NCBI GenBank assembly: GCA_900551115.1
Contig: URUY01000011.1
Coordinates: 37,306 to 101,305, forward strand
DNA: 64,000 nucleotides
Source: an uncultured Lachnospiraceae bacterium
GTDB lineage: Bacteria > Bacillota > Clostridia > Lachnospirales > Lachnospiraceae
Reading direction: 5' to 3'
The notes below the pieces were generated by a model. That model did no database searches. It was not told where the DNA came from and was given only the letters and a program-made list of their open reading frames with translations. This document shows, piece by piece, positions 44,503 to 51,839 of the stretch. The position numbers and the translations under genes are program-made. Position 1 is the stretch's first letter. Each line of letters starts with the position of its first letter.

Positions 44503-45213
44503 TTATAGTGATAGTGGATTGGATAAAAAGTTTCCTACCATTGATGTGAACAGGCGCAGGCACCATGCGTTCATTATCAATAGGAATAGTTGTCCTGCAA
44601 ACATCCGGCACCAGGACTTAAAGATATTGTTGGTTGCCTGAGAAGCACCGGTAGCAAATGCCATGGGTGCCGTGTAAACGATAACACCAAGCAGGATATA
44701 GCGTTCTGCGGCTTCAAAGAGAAGCTTGATATAGTTCCATGCTAAAATCAGTACGAGGATTAAGGCAATGATTGCTACAGAACCATTTGCACAAAAGCCA
44801 ATGATTGTGAGCAGCACGGAATTAAAGCTTGCAAAATTAAGCGGCGGAAGCTCAGAGTTAAGTATCCAGGCATAAGGGGTTCCGTCAATATCCAATACAA
44901 GGTTGGTTATCTCATCGCAGTAATAAATCAGCAGGATAAACAGAATGGAGCGAATACTCAGCTTTATAGGATCTTCCGCTTCGACTCCGGCAATAATCCC
45001 AAAGTTTTTGAATACCTGCCATATCCAGTTCAGTAATACCAATCCAATCGCTGTTGCCACGAAAACCTTATACATAGTTTCTGCTGCAGGAAAGTATCGC
45101 CGGAATGTATCCATGTTACAGCCCAAAGCACCTAGAACCGAAGAGGTAATCAGGTCAAGCCCGTTCATTACCTGCTCGGCGATCCATTCCACGATGCCGT
45201 CAAGAATACCCAT
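44503..45213 (-). CDS. TrbL/VirB6-like membrane channel protein
   Basis: A 236-residue polytopic protein with about five or six transmembrane helices (FVATAIGLVLLNWIWQVF, SIRSILFILLIYY, IIALILVLILAW and others) and a conserved YTAPMAFATGASQATN loop typical of this group. It probably forms part of the inner-membrane T4SS channel. Confidence 0.8.
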   Translation of the reverse strand: MGILDGIVEWIAEQVMNGLDLITSSVLGALGCNMDTFRRYFPAAETMYKVFVATAIGLVLLNWIWQVFKNFGIIAGVEAEDPIKLSIRSILFILLIYYCDEITNLVLDIDGTPYAWILNSELPPLNFASFNSVLLTIIGFCANGSVAIIALILVLILAWNYIKLLFEAAERYILLGVIVYTAPMAFATGASQATNNIFKSWCRMFAGQLFLLIMNAWCLRLFTSMVGNFLSNPLSL

Positions 45214-45231
45214 GAATCATTCCTCCTTCCT

Positions 45232-45627
45232 TTAGCCGTTCCACTTTCCGTCTGTGAAGAATGGGGTGACATAAGCAAGGATAAAGCCTAACCCATTGAG
45301 AATTACCCATGAAATGGCAATTCTTTTCAGCCAGGCGCGGGATTCATCTACGGTTTTTCCGGATTTACTGAAATTCATCATTAGCAGAGCTACGGATGCA
45401 GTAACGATAGCCGCAATCGTAGAGATACCAAGGATTTTACCGTATACATCCTTCATAATGGTTTCTGCTTTGCTCCACATGTCTGCAGCAAGAACCGGCT
45501 GCGTCTGTAAACAGAAAACGTAAGCAAAGGCTGCCAGTCCCATAACAATGTGCTGATAGGGGATATGCAGCTTCTTTTTGGTGGGAGTGTTACCACCGGT
45601 CTGTTGAAGTGATTCTTTGTTTTTCAA
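45232..45627 (-). CDS. VirB2/TrbC-like pilin or small T4SS subunit
   Basis: A 131-residue protein: a long signal-like region (IVMGLAAFAYVFCLQTQPVLAAD, cleavage likely after ALA/AAD), then two transmembrane helices separated by a short basic loop. This is the VirB2/TrbC pattern. It is the first gene of the T4SS operon, after two leader terminators. Confidence 0.75.
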   Translation of the reverse strand: MKNKESLQQTGGNTPTKKKLHIPYQHIVMGLAAFAYVFCLQTQPVLAADMWSKAETIMKDVYGKILGISTIAAIVTASVALLMMNFSKSGKTVDESRAWLKRIAISWVILNGLGFILAYVTPFFTDGKWNG

Positions 45628-45657
45628 TGTTTTACCTCCTGTGTTGTGAAATAGAAA

Positions 45658-45688
45658 TAGCCAGTAATCGTTTTGGGATTACTGGCTA
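45658..45688 (-). terminator. Leader terminator 2 of the T4SS operon
   Basis: A perfect 12-bp stem: TAGCCAGTAATC (45658-45669) pairs with GATTACTGGCTA (45677-45688), followed on the minus strand by TTTCTATTT. It lies 30 bp before the virB2-like start. The T-run is broken by a C, so strength is uncertain. Confidence 0.7.
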
Positions 45689-45691
45689 GAC

Positions 45692-45721
45692 ATAAAAAAG
45701 CACCTGCAAGGCTGCAGATGT
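45692..45721 (-). terminator. Leader terminator 1 of the T4SS operon
   Basis: CACCTGCA (45701-45708) pairs with TGCAGATG (45713-45720) with one T-G wobble. On the minus strand CTTTTTT follows. It is the first of two terminators between the promoter and the operon. Confidence 0.75.
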
Positions 45722-45771
45722 TCCTATTTTGGAATGGATATTTAGTTTTGGGTATAGCTTTGAGCATGAAC

Positions 45772-45820
45772 ATTATAGCATGGTGAAATTTACCTGTAAA
45801 TCGCAATGCTGTGCCAATTC
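45772..45820 (-). promoter_or_regulatory. T4SS operon promoter with shared operator
   Basis: On the minus strand -35 TTTACA (45795-45800), 17-bp spacer and -10 TATAAT (45772-45777). The -35 lies in the palindrome ATTTAC-A-GGTAAAT, preceded by TTGCG and by GGCACA three bases further. This is the same arrangement as at the Tad promoter near 30,790. The 45,628-45,953 gap holds only these signals and the divergent promoter. Confidence 0.84.
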
Positions 45821-45850
45821 ACTTGTTTTTTTGACATTTTAGTGCCGATT

Positions 45851-45921
45851 TGCATACATATGGAGTGTAGGTCTGCATACATATGGAGACTATTGAAATA
45901 TTTTAGCTTAGGATATATAAT
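45851..45921 (+). promoter_or_regulatory. Promoter with paired direct repeats before the SEFIR cargo genes
   Basis: TGCATACATATGGAG occurs twice (45851-45865 and 45874-45888, 23-bp period, about two helical turns), each with a CATATG palindrome. Directly downstream are -35 TTGAAA (45893-45898), 17-bp spacer and -10 TATAAT (45916-45921). The repeats look like an activator or repressor site. Confidence 0.72.
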
Positions 45922-45953
45922 AATAATGAAATTATTGCTTGAGGTGGTATTAC

Positions 45954-46361
45954 ATGGAAGAACGAATGAAACATTTAGAAATGATTCAAGGTATAATTCA
46001 GAGAATGGCAAATAATTCATTTCTGATGAAAGGTTGGGTAGTAACATTAATTGTAGCAGTGTTTGTTTTAGCTGATAGTACCACAAATCAAAACTATTTT
46101 TGGGTTGCTTTTGTTCCAATTATATTTTTTTGGTTTTTAGATTCTTATTACCTAACATTAGAGAGAAAATATATTTTTTTGTATGATAAGGTACGAAAAA
46201 AAAGTGGGAAAGTAGATTTTGACTTAAATATTACAGATATAACATATAGAAAAGTGGGTAATATAAATTTAATATTTATAAGATGTTTATTTTCTTTAAG
46301 TGAAGTATTTTTTTACCTTCCACTTGGGATTATTATGATTATTATTTATGCGATAAGATAA
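45954..46361 (+). CDS. Small membrane protein preceding the SEFIR ATPase
   Basis: A 135-residue protein starting MEERMKHLEMIQ: an amphipathic N-terminus, two transmembrane helices close together (GWVVTLIVAVFVLAD and FVPIIFFWFLDSYY), a cytosolic loop and a third hydrophobic C-terminal segment. GAGGTGG lies before ATG 45954. Similar proteins of about 140 residues often sit next to TIR/SEFIR or other NTPase genes. A role as membrane effector or regulator of the downstream gene is inferred. Confidence 0.7.
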   Translation: MEERMKHLEMIQGIIQRMANNSFLMKGWVVTLIVAVFVLADSTTNQNYFWVAFVPIIFFWFLDSYYLTLERKYIFLYDKVRKKSGKVDFDLNITDITYRKVGNINLIFIRCLFSLSEVFFYLPLGIIMIIIYAIR

Positions 46362-46392
46362 ACTTTCTAAATACAAAAAGAAGAGGATTATT

Positions 46393-48677
46393 ATGAAAAG
46401 TGTCTGCTATTTTTCGTATTGTTGGGATAACGAAACAGAAATTATGGACTATCTTAAAGGAGAGATAGAAGATAAATCAAATGGAAAAGTACAAGTGGTA
46501 TTTGATAAAAAAGTTTTTTGTGTTCAGAAGATTTTATTAAAAGAGAAAGGGAAATTATTTCGTGTGATTCGGTAGTTATATTTTTTTCTCCTGAATATAA
46601 AGAAATAATTGATAATAGAGATACACAACGTGGGGTGCATAGAGAATATCAGTTAATCAAAGGTAAGTTAGAAAAGGAATCAGAATCTGTCGTAGAAGTG
46701 TTAATAAAAGGTGATATAAAATCGGCGGTTACTGAGGAATTTGCTACAAGAATCGCAGTTGATTTTTCAAAAGGAAATGTAATAGGTAGAGGAAGAAACG
46801 GAAAAATAATTGTAAACACTGTCTTTAAGGCTCAAATGAAAAATTTGGTGTCTACAATAATCAGAAAAACAATGTCTGCAAAGAAAAGAAAGGATTATGA
46901 TTTTAAATCTCAGGAAGAAAAATACGAGAGTTTATTTTGTGATACGAAGTCAAATGGTAAATTGCCAAAAGAGTGTATGTATAAAACAAGTGCATATATG
47001 AGTATAATGACACAACGATGTGCATTTATAATTGGTAGAAAGGGAAGCGGAAAGACTACTTTTTTTGAGATATTAGAGAAATATGAAGAAGATGGTAAGA
47101 AGAGTTTTGATAGTAAATATAAAATATTAAAGCCTATAAGTGCAGAATGTATTGATGTCTTTCAAATGTATTCTGTTTTAGAAAAATATAAGGATGATCG
47201 CAGAATATTTTCAATATCAAAAATGGCACAGTTATTTTGGAATGTGTATATTTACTTTTGTGCTATATATATTGTTTGTTTAGAAGAAGAATGTCATAAA
47301 ATAATAGATGAAAGAAGGCAGTTGTTTCACAGAGTAGGCAATAAGTTAAAAAGAGCTTTTAATATAGAAAGTTTAGAGGCAGAAAATGTTCAGGAGGCAA
47401 TTTATACTCAAAGTATAACTATTTTTGAGGAATTTATTAAGAAAAATATAATTAATTATGCTACGAAAGAGGCTTTTGAAGCTTCAATGGTCGCTAATTT
47501 TACGGTTCAAAATGTATTTAGTAGTTTTTTAGGAAAAACACTATTTAATAATTTTCAAAAGGCAATAGCTAAGTGCGAAAAACATATTATGATAGCGTTG
47601 GATGGTTTTGATACCTTAAGTGAGGATTTTAGAATTCAAACTAATTTTTTATTGCAAAAGATGAACGAAAAAGATCAAGAGGAGGGGTTAAAGAGAGCTG
47701 ATTTTGAAAGAATATTCTATCGCAGTATGGTCAGAGCGGTGGAAGGAATGAGAAACTCTAATGATGTGTTGTTGCATAATACACATTTTTGTATAGTTTT
47801 GCCAAAAGATAGATTAGAACAAATAGAAACTGCCGATAGAGACATTTCAAAAGTTAATTTTACGGATTTATCGTGGGATGCTATAGAATTACTAGAAGTG
47901 GTAGTTCTTCGACTAGAGTATTTATTTGGAGTAGAACACAAAAAAGACCGTGATTTGTGGAATAGATTATCGTTTATTATGAGGGAATACTTGCCTGCCA
48001 TTCCGGAAGATGTAAGCATTGAAATTAATGGAGTTTCTAAAAGTGTATCGCTGTTTGAATACTTATTGAGAGTATCTTTCTGGAGACCAAGAGATATTTT
48101 GAAGTATTATGCTATATTATATAATGCTAATCAAACTGTGGATAATCCTCGATTGAATAAATTGGATAGTGATACCGTAAAAATTATTATTAACAATAAG
48201 GCAGATGATATCATAAAAACAGAATTTATTAATGAATACGACAAAGTATTTATAAATCTAAACAAAGTTTTGTTATCATTTTATAATAAATGCATAATAT
48301 TGAGTGCTAATGAAATGTGTGAAATTTTATCTAGAACTCCTTTTATTACAACATTTGCATTTGATTGTGAGCAAATTATTAATAAGATAAACCTCTTATA
48401 TGAACTGGGTGTGCTGGGGTTGAAAATATCACCTAAGCTGATTAAAGCAAGGGGAATTGGAAGTGAATGGTGCTTTACTTTCAACGAGGGATTGAAGCCT
48501 TTGGAAGTACTTGAACATGGATTTTCACAAGACACAATAGATGTCAAATTTGTATTAAATCCTATTTTTAGTAAAAAGTTATGTTTGGAATTTAACACAA
48601 CAGAACTAGTAGGTGTTTTTGGAAAGGAGTATTTATCCGAAAATCATGCAAGAAAGATGGCAATAAAAAGATTTTAG
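46393..48677 (+). CDS. SEFIR-domain P-loop ATPase, reading frame interrupted at an A6/T6 tract
   Basis: Two overlapping frames encode one protein of about 760 residues. The first (46393-46575) holds the SEFIR start (CYFSYCWDNETE...VVFDKK). The second picks up at about 46515 (LCSEDFIKREREI...VVIFFSPEYKEII...GVHREYQLI) and runs on through a P-loop ATPase (Walker A GRKGSGKTT near combined residue 215; Walker B MIALDGFDTLSE) to a helical C-terminus. The frame changes by -1 inside GATAAAAAAGTTTTTTGTG (from about 46503), and the second frame has no good start of its own. Either a frameshift mutation, programmed slippage or phase variation. TIR/SEFIR-ATPase fusions act in anti-phage defence. Confidence 0.76.
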
Positions 48678-48755
48678 TAAATCAAATAATTAAGGATGAT
48701 GCAGTGGTATAATTATAAGAAAGGTAAAGTTTGAATACCCGTTTTTGGTTTAGTT

Positions 48756-48787
48756 GAGGACCTGGCAGGAGAGAATGTCAGGTCCTC
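48756..48787. terminator. Hairpin between convergent genes
   Basis: GAGGACCTGGCA (48756-48767) pairs with TGTCAGGTCCTC (48776-48787). There is no T-run on either side, so it may be a bidirectional transcription-blocking hairpin between the SEFIR gene and the minus-strand regulator. Confidence 0.6.
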
Positions 48788-48813
48788 CCTATTCATGTGA
48801 TTGGGACTTAATA

Positions 48814-49347
48814 CTATTCGCGCAACGGAAAATAATTATCCAATATTACCAAACAATCTTTGGAAGTATATCCCCAAAGAATTGAGCTGAGTGCCTGAAC
48901 CGCTTCAGGACGTTTCCGGTAATAAGTTCGGTGAGAGATGTTGGCTATGTGTGGGCGAAGCTTTTCGATAATTTCGTCTGTATTCTGGAGTTGCTGAGGG
49001 GAGAGGTAGCTGTAGTACAAAATCCAATAATATTGCTCCCCGTGCTTATGCTTACTGCGAAGGATGTCTACAGCAGAGTTAAGCAAATTCAGCATTTTGT
49101 TGCTTCGCTCAATGCTTTTGGCATAATTCTCCAGCTTGGAGCCGCCAATATCTGCACCCGCCAGATAAATGGAGTCCAGAAATTCTTCAATACTGCTTCC
49201 ATATTCGATTTCAAAGGTATTTTTTACCTGCTGGACAGCCAGTTCCAGGTTCCAGACCGCATCACGGTAGTTCTTTAACAGTTTCCAAGTGTCATGGAAA
49301 AGGGGATTTTCCTCTACGGATGGTGTGTTTTCAATTTTCTTGCTCAT
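48814..49347 (-). CDS. ArpU/sigma region 4-like regulatory protein
   Basis: A 177-residue protein starting MSKKIENTPSVEEN. Its C-terminal third (WILYYSYLSPQQL...EIIEKLRPHIANISHRTYYRKRPEAV) resembles the HTH of phage ArpU/RinA late-gene regulators. It lies 4 bp after the Rep-like gene and is probably its operon partner. The function is not proven. Confidence 0.58.
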   Translation of the reverse strand: MSKKIENTPSVEENPLFHDTWKLLKNYRDAVWNLELAVQQVKNTFEIEYGSSIEEFLDSIYLAGADIGGSKLENYAKSIERSNKMLNLLNSAVDILRSKHKHGEQYYWILYYSYLSPQQLQNTDEIIEKLRPHIANISHRTYYRKRPEAVQALSSILWGYTSKDCLVILDNYFPLRE

Positions 49348-49351
49348 AGTA

Positions 49352-50512
49352 TTACCTGCCTTTCTCTGATTTGGGTATATTGGTGGTGTTTGGTTCATCT
49401 GTTGATGTTAGTGTCAATTCAAACTGATAGGAAGTTCGCCCATCCGGACAGTCAATCTTTAGAGAATACTTTAAATTACCACCTTCGCAGTCGGATAAGC
49501 TATATAACTTATATCTGGTTCGGGAGCATTCACAGCACGAAACCCCTTGTGCCGCAAGGATTTTTGCCACTTTTCGCACCACCTGACGTATGTGAGATTT
49601 TGAAACGCAAGATGTATTGGATGAAACGCTGTCAGAATCATCATTAATAGTGATTTGCGCATCCTTAATTGTGTTATCTTCCTGTGCAGGTGCTTCTGGA
49701 AGATTAACAGGAACCTGAAATGTCATAGAAACCTCCTCTTTATCAATCATTACATCGCTGATGCTGAACATAGTGGACAGATAGTTGCACAGATAGATAA
49801 CGCTTCCATGCCTGCCGGTAAAGGAAACCAGCGATAAATATTCCTTATTCTGAAGCTTGTTTAGAGTGCGGCTGACGGTAGATTTGGAAATGCCCCAGCG
49901 AAATCCCAGTTCCGTGTAGCTGACAAGCGGATTGCCTGTACAGTTGCGGAAATATACGACAGGTCCGATGTCAGAGCCTTGCACCTGTTCGTCATTGTAG
50001 ATTGCATGAATCCACAAGTCTAAAATAATGTCCATTTCTGAGCATTTTCCCATACTGATTAGTTCATGGACAGCAGAGATGGGGAAAAAGAAAAAACCCA
50101 CATCCTTCAGACATGGGTAGTTGCAATCCAATGTTGTGTTATTTTTATGCCAGCCGGTAATTTGAAACTTAATCAGATTTCCACGACCAAGCCTTGTGTA
50201 GGACAGATAATGCTGCTCCTGTAGGAAGTCAAGAATGGATACCGCCTGATGCTGAAAGCGGGTGCGAAACCATTCTGACAGTTCTGCAGTTGTGCATATC
50301 CATTCGCCCGGACCTACGAGATATGAGATACCTTCAAGCTTCCGATAGGAAGTTCGGAAGTTGGCATAAGAGCATAGCACCATATAATAGAAAAGATAGG
50401 AGCTTCCGTTTGTACGGATGTCCCTATCTTCCATAAGGTTACGAAGAAAATTCCGATAGATGCGGCATCGAGGATAATCTACGATTTGTTTAATTTCTAA
50501 TTGGTAATTCAT
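49352..50512 (-). CDS. Winged-helix DNA-binding protein next to the attachment site (Rep-like)
   Basis: A 386-residue protein with two winged-helix regions (AELSEWFRTRFQHQAVSILDFLQEQHYL; YTELGFRWGISKSTVSRTLNKLQNKEYL) and a polar C-terminal part. The arrangement resembles plasmid replication initiators or large transcriptional regulators. The promoter region upstream has repeated GGAGGGATGT boxes. The position at the ICE end suggests control of replication or excision. Confidence 0.62.
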   Translation of the reverse strand: MNYQLEIKQIVDYPRCRIYRNFLRNLMEDRDIRTNGSSYLFYYMVLCSYANFRTSYRKLEGISYLVGPGEWICTTAELSEWFRTRFQHQAVSILDFLQEQHYLSYTRLGRGNLIKFQITGWHKNNTTLDCNYPCLKDVGFFFFPISAVHELISMGKCSEMDIILDLWIHAIYNDEQVQGSDIGPVVYFRNCTGNPLVSYTELGFRWGISKSTVSRTLNKLQNKEYLSLVSFTGRHGSVIYLCNYLSTMFSISDVMIDKEEVSMTFQVPVNLPEAPAQEDNTIKDAQITINDDSDSVSSNTSCVSKSHIRQVVRKVAKILAAQGVSCCECSRTRYKLYSLSDCEGGNLKYSLKIDCPDGRTSYQFELTLTSTDEPNTTNIPKSEKGR

Positions 50513-50573
50513 GTTGCCTCCTCAAATATTGCTAAAATTGTCATGGCAGCAAAAGCTGAAGTGTTGTTTTGTT

Positions 50574-50614
50574 ACATCCCTCCTGTATCCCTATATTTTT
50601 TCTAACATCCCTCC
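50574..50614 (-). repeat. Direct repeats in the promoter region of the Rep-like gene
   Basis: GGAGGGATGT (minus strand) occurs at 50605-50614 and 50574-50583, with a period of 31 bp (three helical turns) and a related TAGGGATAC between them. These are candidate operators or iterons for the downstream winged-helix protein. Confidence 0.5.
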
Positions 50615-50725
50615 AAACGTATTTTGAATCGAATTTCAATGATTGCTTTAAAACATTGATTTTTTGAAGGGATTTTGATAAAATTGCTTGTAATTCAAAG
50701 TATTTACGCAGGCAAAAGATGCTAT

Positions 50726-50820
50726 TAGGGTACATTGGGTACTGTTGGGTTCCAGTGGTTTTACAGGACTTAAAATCCCTCGGTGGCAACACCGTACCGG
50801 TTCAAGTCCGGTCACCAGCA
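50726..50820 (+). other. ICE attachment site: phased TTGGGTAC boxes and 3' half of tRNA-Leu(UAA)
   Basis: 50766-50820 matches the 3' part of a tRNA-Leu: anticodon loop CTTAAAA, a variable arm CGGTGGCAACACCG, T arm CCGG-TTCAAGT-CCGG and acceptor CACCAGC. The 5' half is absent: the bases before GGACTT do not pair as D arm or acceptor, and the anticodon stem is broken. Just upstream, TTAGGGTACA, TTGGGTACTG and TTGGGTTCCA follow one another with a 10-bp period, which would suit a recombinase or excisionase arm site. Together these define the right ICE junction. Confidence 0.82.
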
Positions 50821-50823
50821 GTA

Positions 50824-50866
50824 AAAAACAGTAATCTTTGTAAGAATACAAGATTGCTGTTTTTGT
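50824..50866 (+). terminator. Terminator after the tRNA-Leu remnant
   Basis: AACAGTAATCTT pairs with AAGATTGCTGTT around a short loop, followed by TTTTG and T-rich sequence. It is the original tRNA-Leu terminator, left behind in the chromosome. Confidence 0.7.
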
Positions 50867-50880
50867 TTATAAAAATATTA

Positions 50881-50910
50881 TTGACTTTTCTCAAAGATGT
50901 AACATATACT
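50881..50910 (+). promoter_or_regulatory. Promoter of the type III toxin-antitoxin locus
   Basis: -35 TTGACT (50881-50886), 18-bp spacer and -10 TATACT (50905-50910). Transcription would start about 15 bp before the first antitoxin RNA repeat. Confidence 0.75.
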
Positions 50911-50932
50911 ATACTTAGATAGGAAACTATCT

Positions 50933-51008
50933 TCGGGAGAGTTCCTGCCATATAGTGGAAGATTTTAAACTCGGGAGAGTCCCTGCCATATAGTGGGAGA
51001 TTTTAAAC
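50933..51008 (+). ncRNA. Type III antitoxin RNA: two 38-nt repeats
   Basis: Two adjacent 38-nt units (50933-50970 and 50971-51008) are identical except at unit positions 11 (T/C) and 27 (A/G). These two positions pair with each other in a TYCC...GGRA stem around the conserved loop TGCCATATAGT, so the change is compensatory (T-A to C-G). The repeats are followed by a terminator and a ToxN-like gene, the fixed layout of ToxIN/CptIN systems. The RNA units would be cut from a precursor by the toxin and would then bind and inhibit it. Confidence 0.85.
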
Positions 51009-51010
51009 TC

Positions 51011-51037
51011 TAAGGGAGCTGTAAAGCTCCCTTGTTT
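51011..51037 (+). terminator. Terminator between antitoxin RNA and toxin gene
   Basis: AAGGGAGCT pairs with AGCTCCCTT around GTAA, followed by GTTTTTT. In type III systems such a leaky terminator sets the excess of antitoxin RNA over toxin mRNA. Confidence 0.85.
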
Positions 51038-51067
51038 TTTCTCTAAAAGTGCGAAAGAAAGGGGATT

Positions 51068-51631
51068 ATGGAAGATTTTAAGTTATACAGCGTGTCCGAT
51101 AAGTACATATCCTATTTGCGGGAAAAGTTTTCAAATGTTTATTCTAACAAAATGGATACGAGAGTACATACAAGAAAATACTTGGGCGTGGTCTTGCAAG
51201 TTGGAGAATACAATTATTATATTCCTATGTCATCGCCCAAACAGACTGACTATCAGATTGCCGGAGATAGTATGGTAATTAAGAAAAGCATTGTGCCAAT
51301 TATGCGAGTGGTTGTTAGGAACTCGAAAGGCGAACGGGAGTTGAAGGCAACCTTACGTCTAAGCCATATGATTCCTGTTCCGGCTTCGGAATTAGAGTTA
51401 TATGCCTTGGATGAAGAATCGGATGCCACATATAAAGATTTGGTACAAAATGAAATGATTTTTATTCGTAAGAATCAAGACAAGATTAGGGCAAATGCAC
51501 ATTTGATGTACAAACAAAAAAACGAGAATGATACTTCGGCAAAATATGTGCTGTCTGCATTAGATTACAAAGCATTGGAAGAAATGTGTGATAAATTTGC
51601 AGAGCATATAAGTGAAGCTAATTGTTTGTAA
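51068..51631 (+). CDS. toxN: ToxN/AbiQ-family endoribonuclease toxin
   Basis: A 187-residue protein starting MEDFKLYSVSDKYISYLREK. The family pattern is clear: an N-terminal Tyr-rich strand, YLGVVLQVGEYNYYIPMSSPK with the SSPK box that corresponds to TSPK of ToxN, a PIMRVVV strand, and a helix with FIRKNQDKI. It is slightly longer than ToxN or AbiQ (about 170). These toxins cut RNA at A-rich sites and are held inactive by the repeat RNA encoded upstream. AAGGGGA precedes the ATG. Known members block phage by abortive infection. Confidence 0.87.
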   Translation: MEDFKLYSVSDKYISYLREKFSNVYSNKMDTRVHTRKYLGVVLQVGEYNYYIPMSSPKQTDYQIAGDSMVIKKSIVPIMRVVVRNSKGERELKATLRLSHMIPVPASELELYALDEESDATYKDLVQNEMIFIRKNQDKIRANAHLMYKQKNENDTSAKYVLSALDYKALEEMCDKFAEHISEANCL

Positions 51632-51671
51632 AATGTTGTAATGAAGCAAAGGAACCGCAGAAACTTCCTAT

Positions 51672-51839
51672 TTATGCAAATTCTGCGGCTGCCAATTCTT
51701 TCAGTTTCTTTTCTTTCACTTCGGTAAAGACTTCCTGCTCCGCTTCTTTTGGAATTACCGGCGTGAACAGGGAGGAATTAATCTTAAACTCTGCAAAGTG
51801 ATTGCAGGGCAGTTCCCTAAGCTCCACAAGGTATTTCAT
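51672..51839 (-). CDS. Small protein in a decaying gene cluster
   Basis: A 55-residue frame starting MKYLVELRELPCNHFAEFK and ending in ELAAAEFA. Its start overlaps the stop of the broken gene upstream (ATGA). It may still be translatable but belongs to a cluster whose other members are broken. Family unknown. Confidence 0.45.
   Translation of the reverse strand: MKYLVELRELPCNHFAEFKINSSLFTPVIPKEAEQEVFTEVKEKKLKELAAAEFA

Larger units (their letters stand above)
1..50820. mobile_element. Integrative and conjugative element, right-hand part
   Basis: Seen: a contiguous set of conjugation genes (VirB2-like, TrbL-like, NlpC/P60, VirB4, VirD4), a Tad pilus locus, SSB, DNA ligase, methyltransferase and sigma factor, nearly all on the minus strand. 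The block ends at a 55-bp copy of the 3' half of a tRNA-Leu(UAA) gene. Known: tyrosine recombinases commonly insert ICEs into tRNA 3' ends and leave such a scar at one end. Inferred: the intact tRNA-Leu, integrase and relaxase lie left of position 1, because the scar reads on the plus strand and no recombinase or relaxase is seen here. The left boundary is not in the window. Confidence 0.88.

Noticed and set aside
50740..50820. Complete functional tRNA-Leu gene
   Set aside because: Only the 3' half fits. The acceptor 5' strand and D arm are missing, and the anticodon stem's 5' arm does not pair, so it is an integration scar.
50933..51008. Two 38-bp repeats as a CRISPR array or a tandem glycine-type riboswitch
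   Set aside because: The units are directly adjacent, with no spacers and no cas genes. They lack the conserved glycine aptamer cores, and a ToxN-like toxin follows, which explains them better as type III antitoxin RNA.
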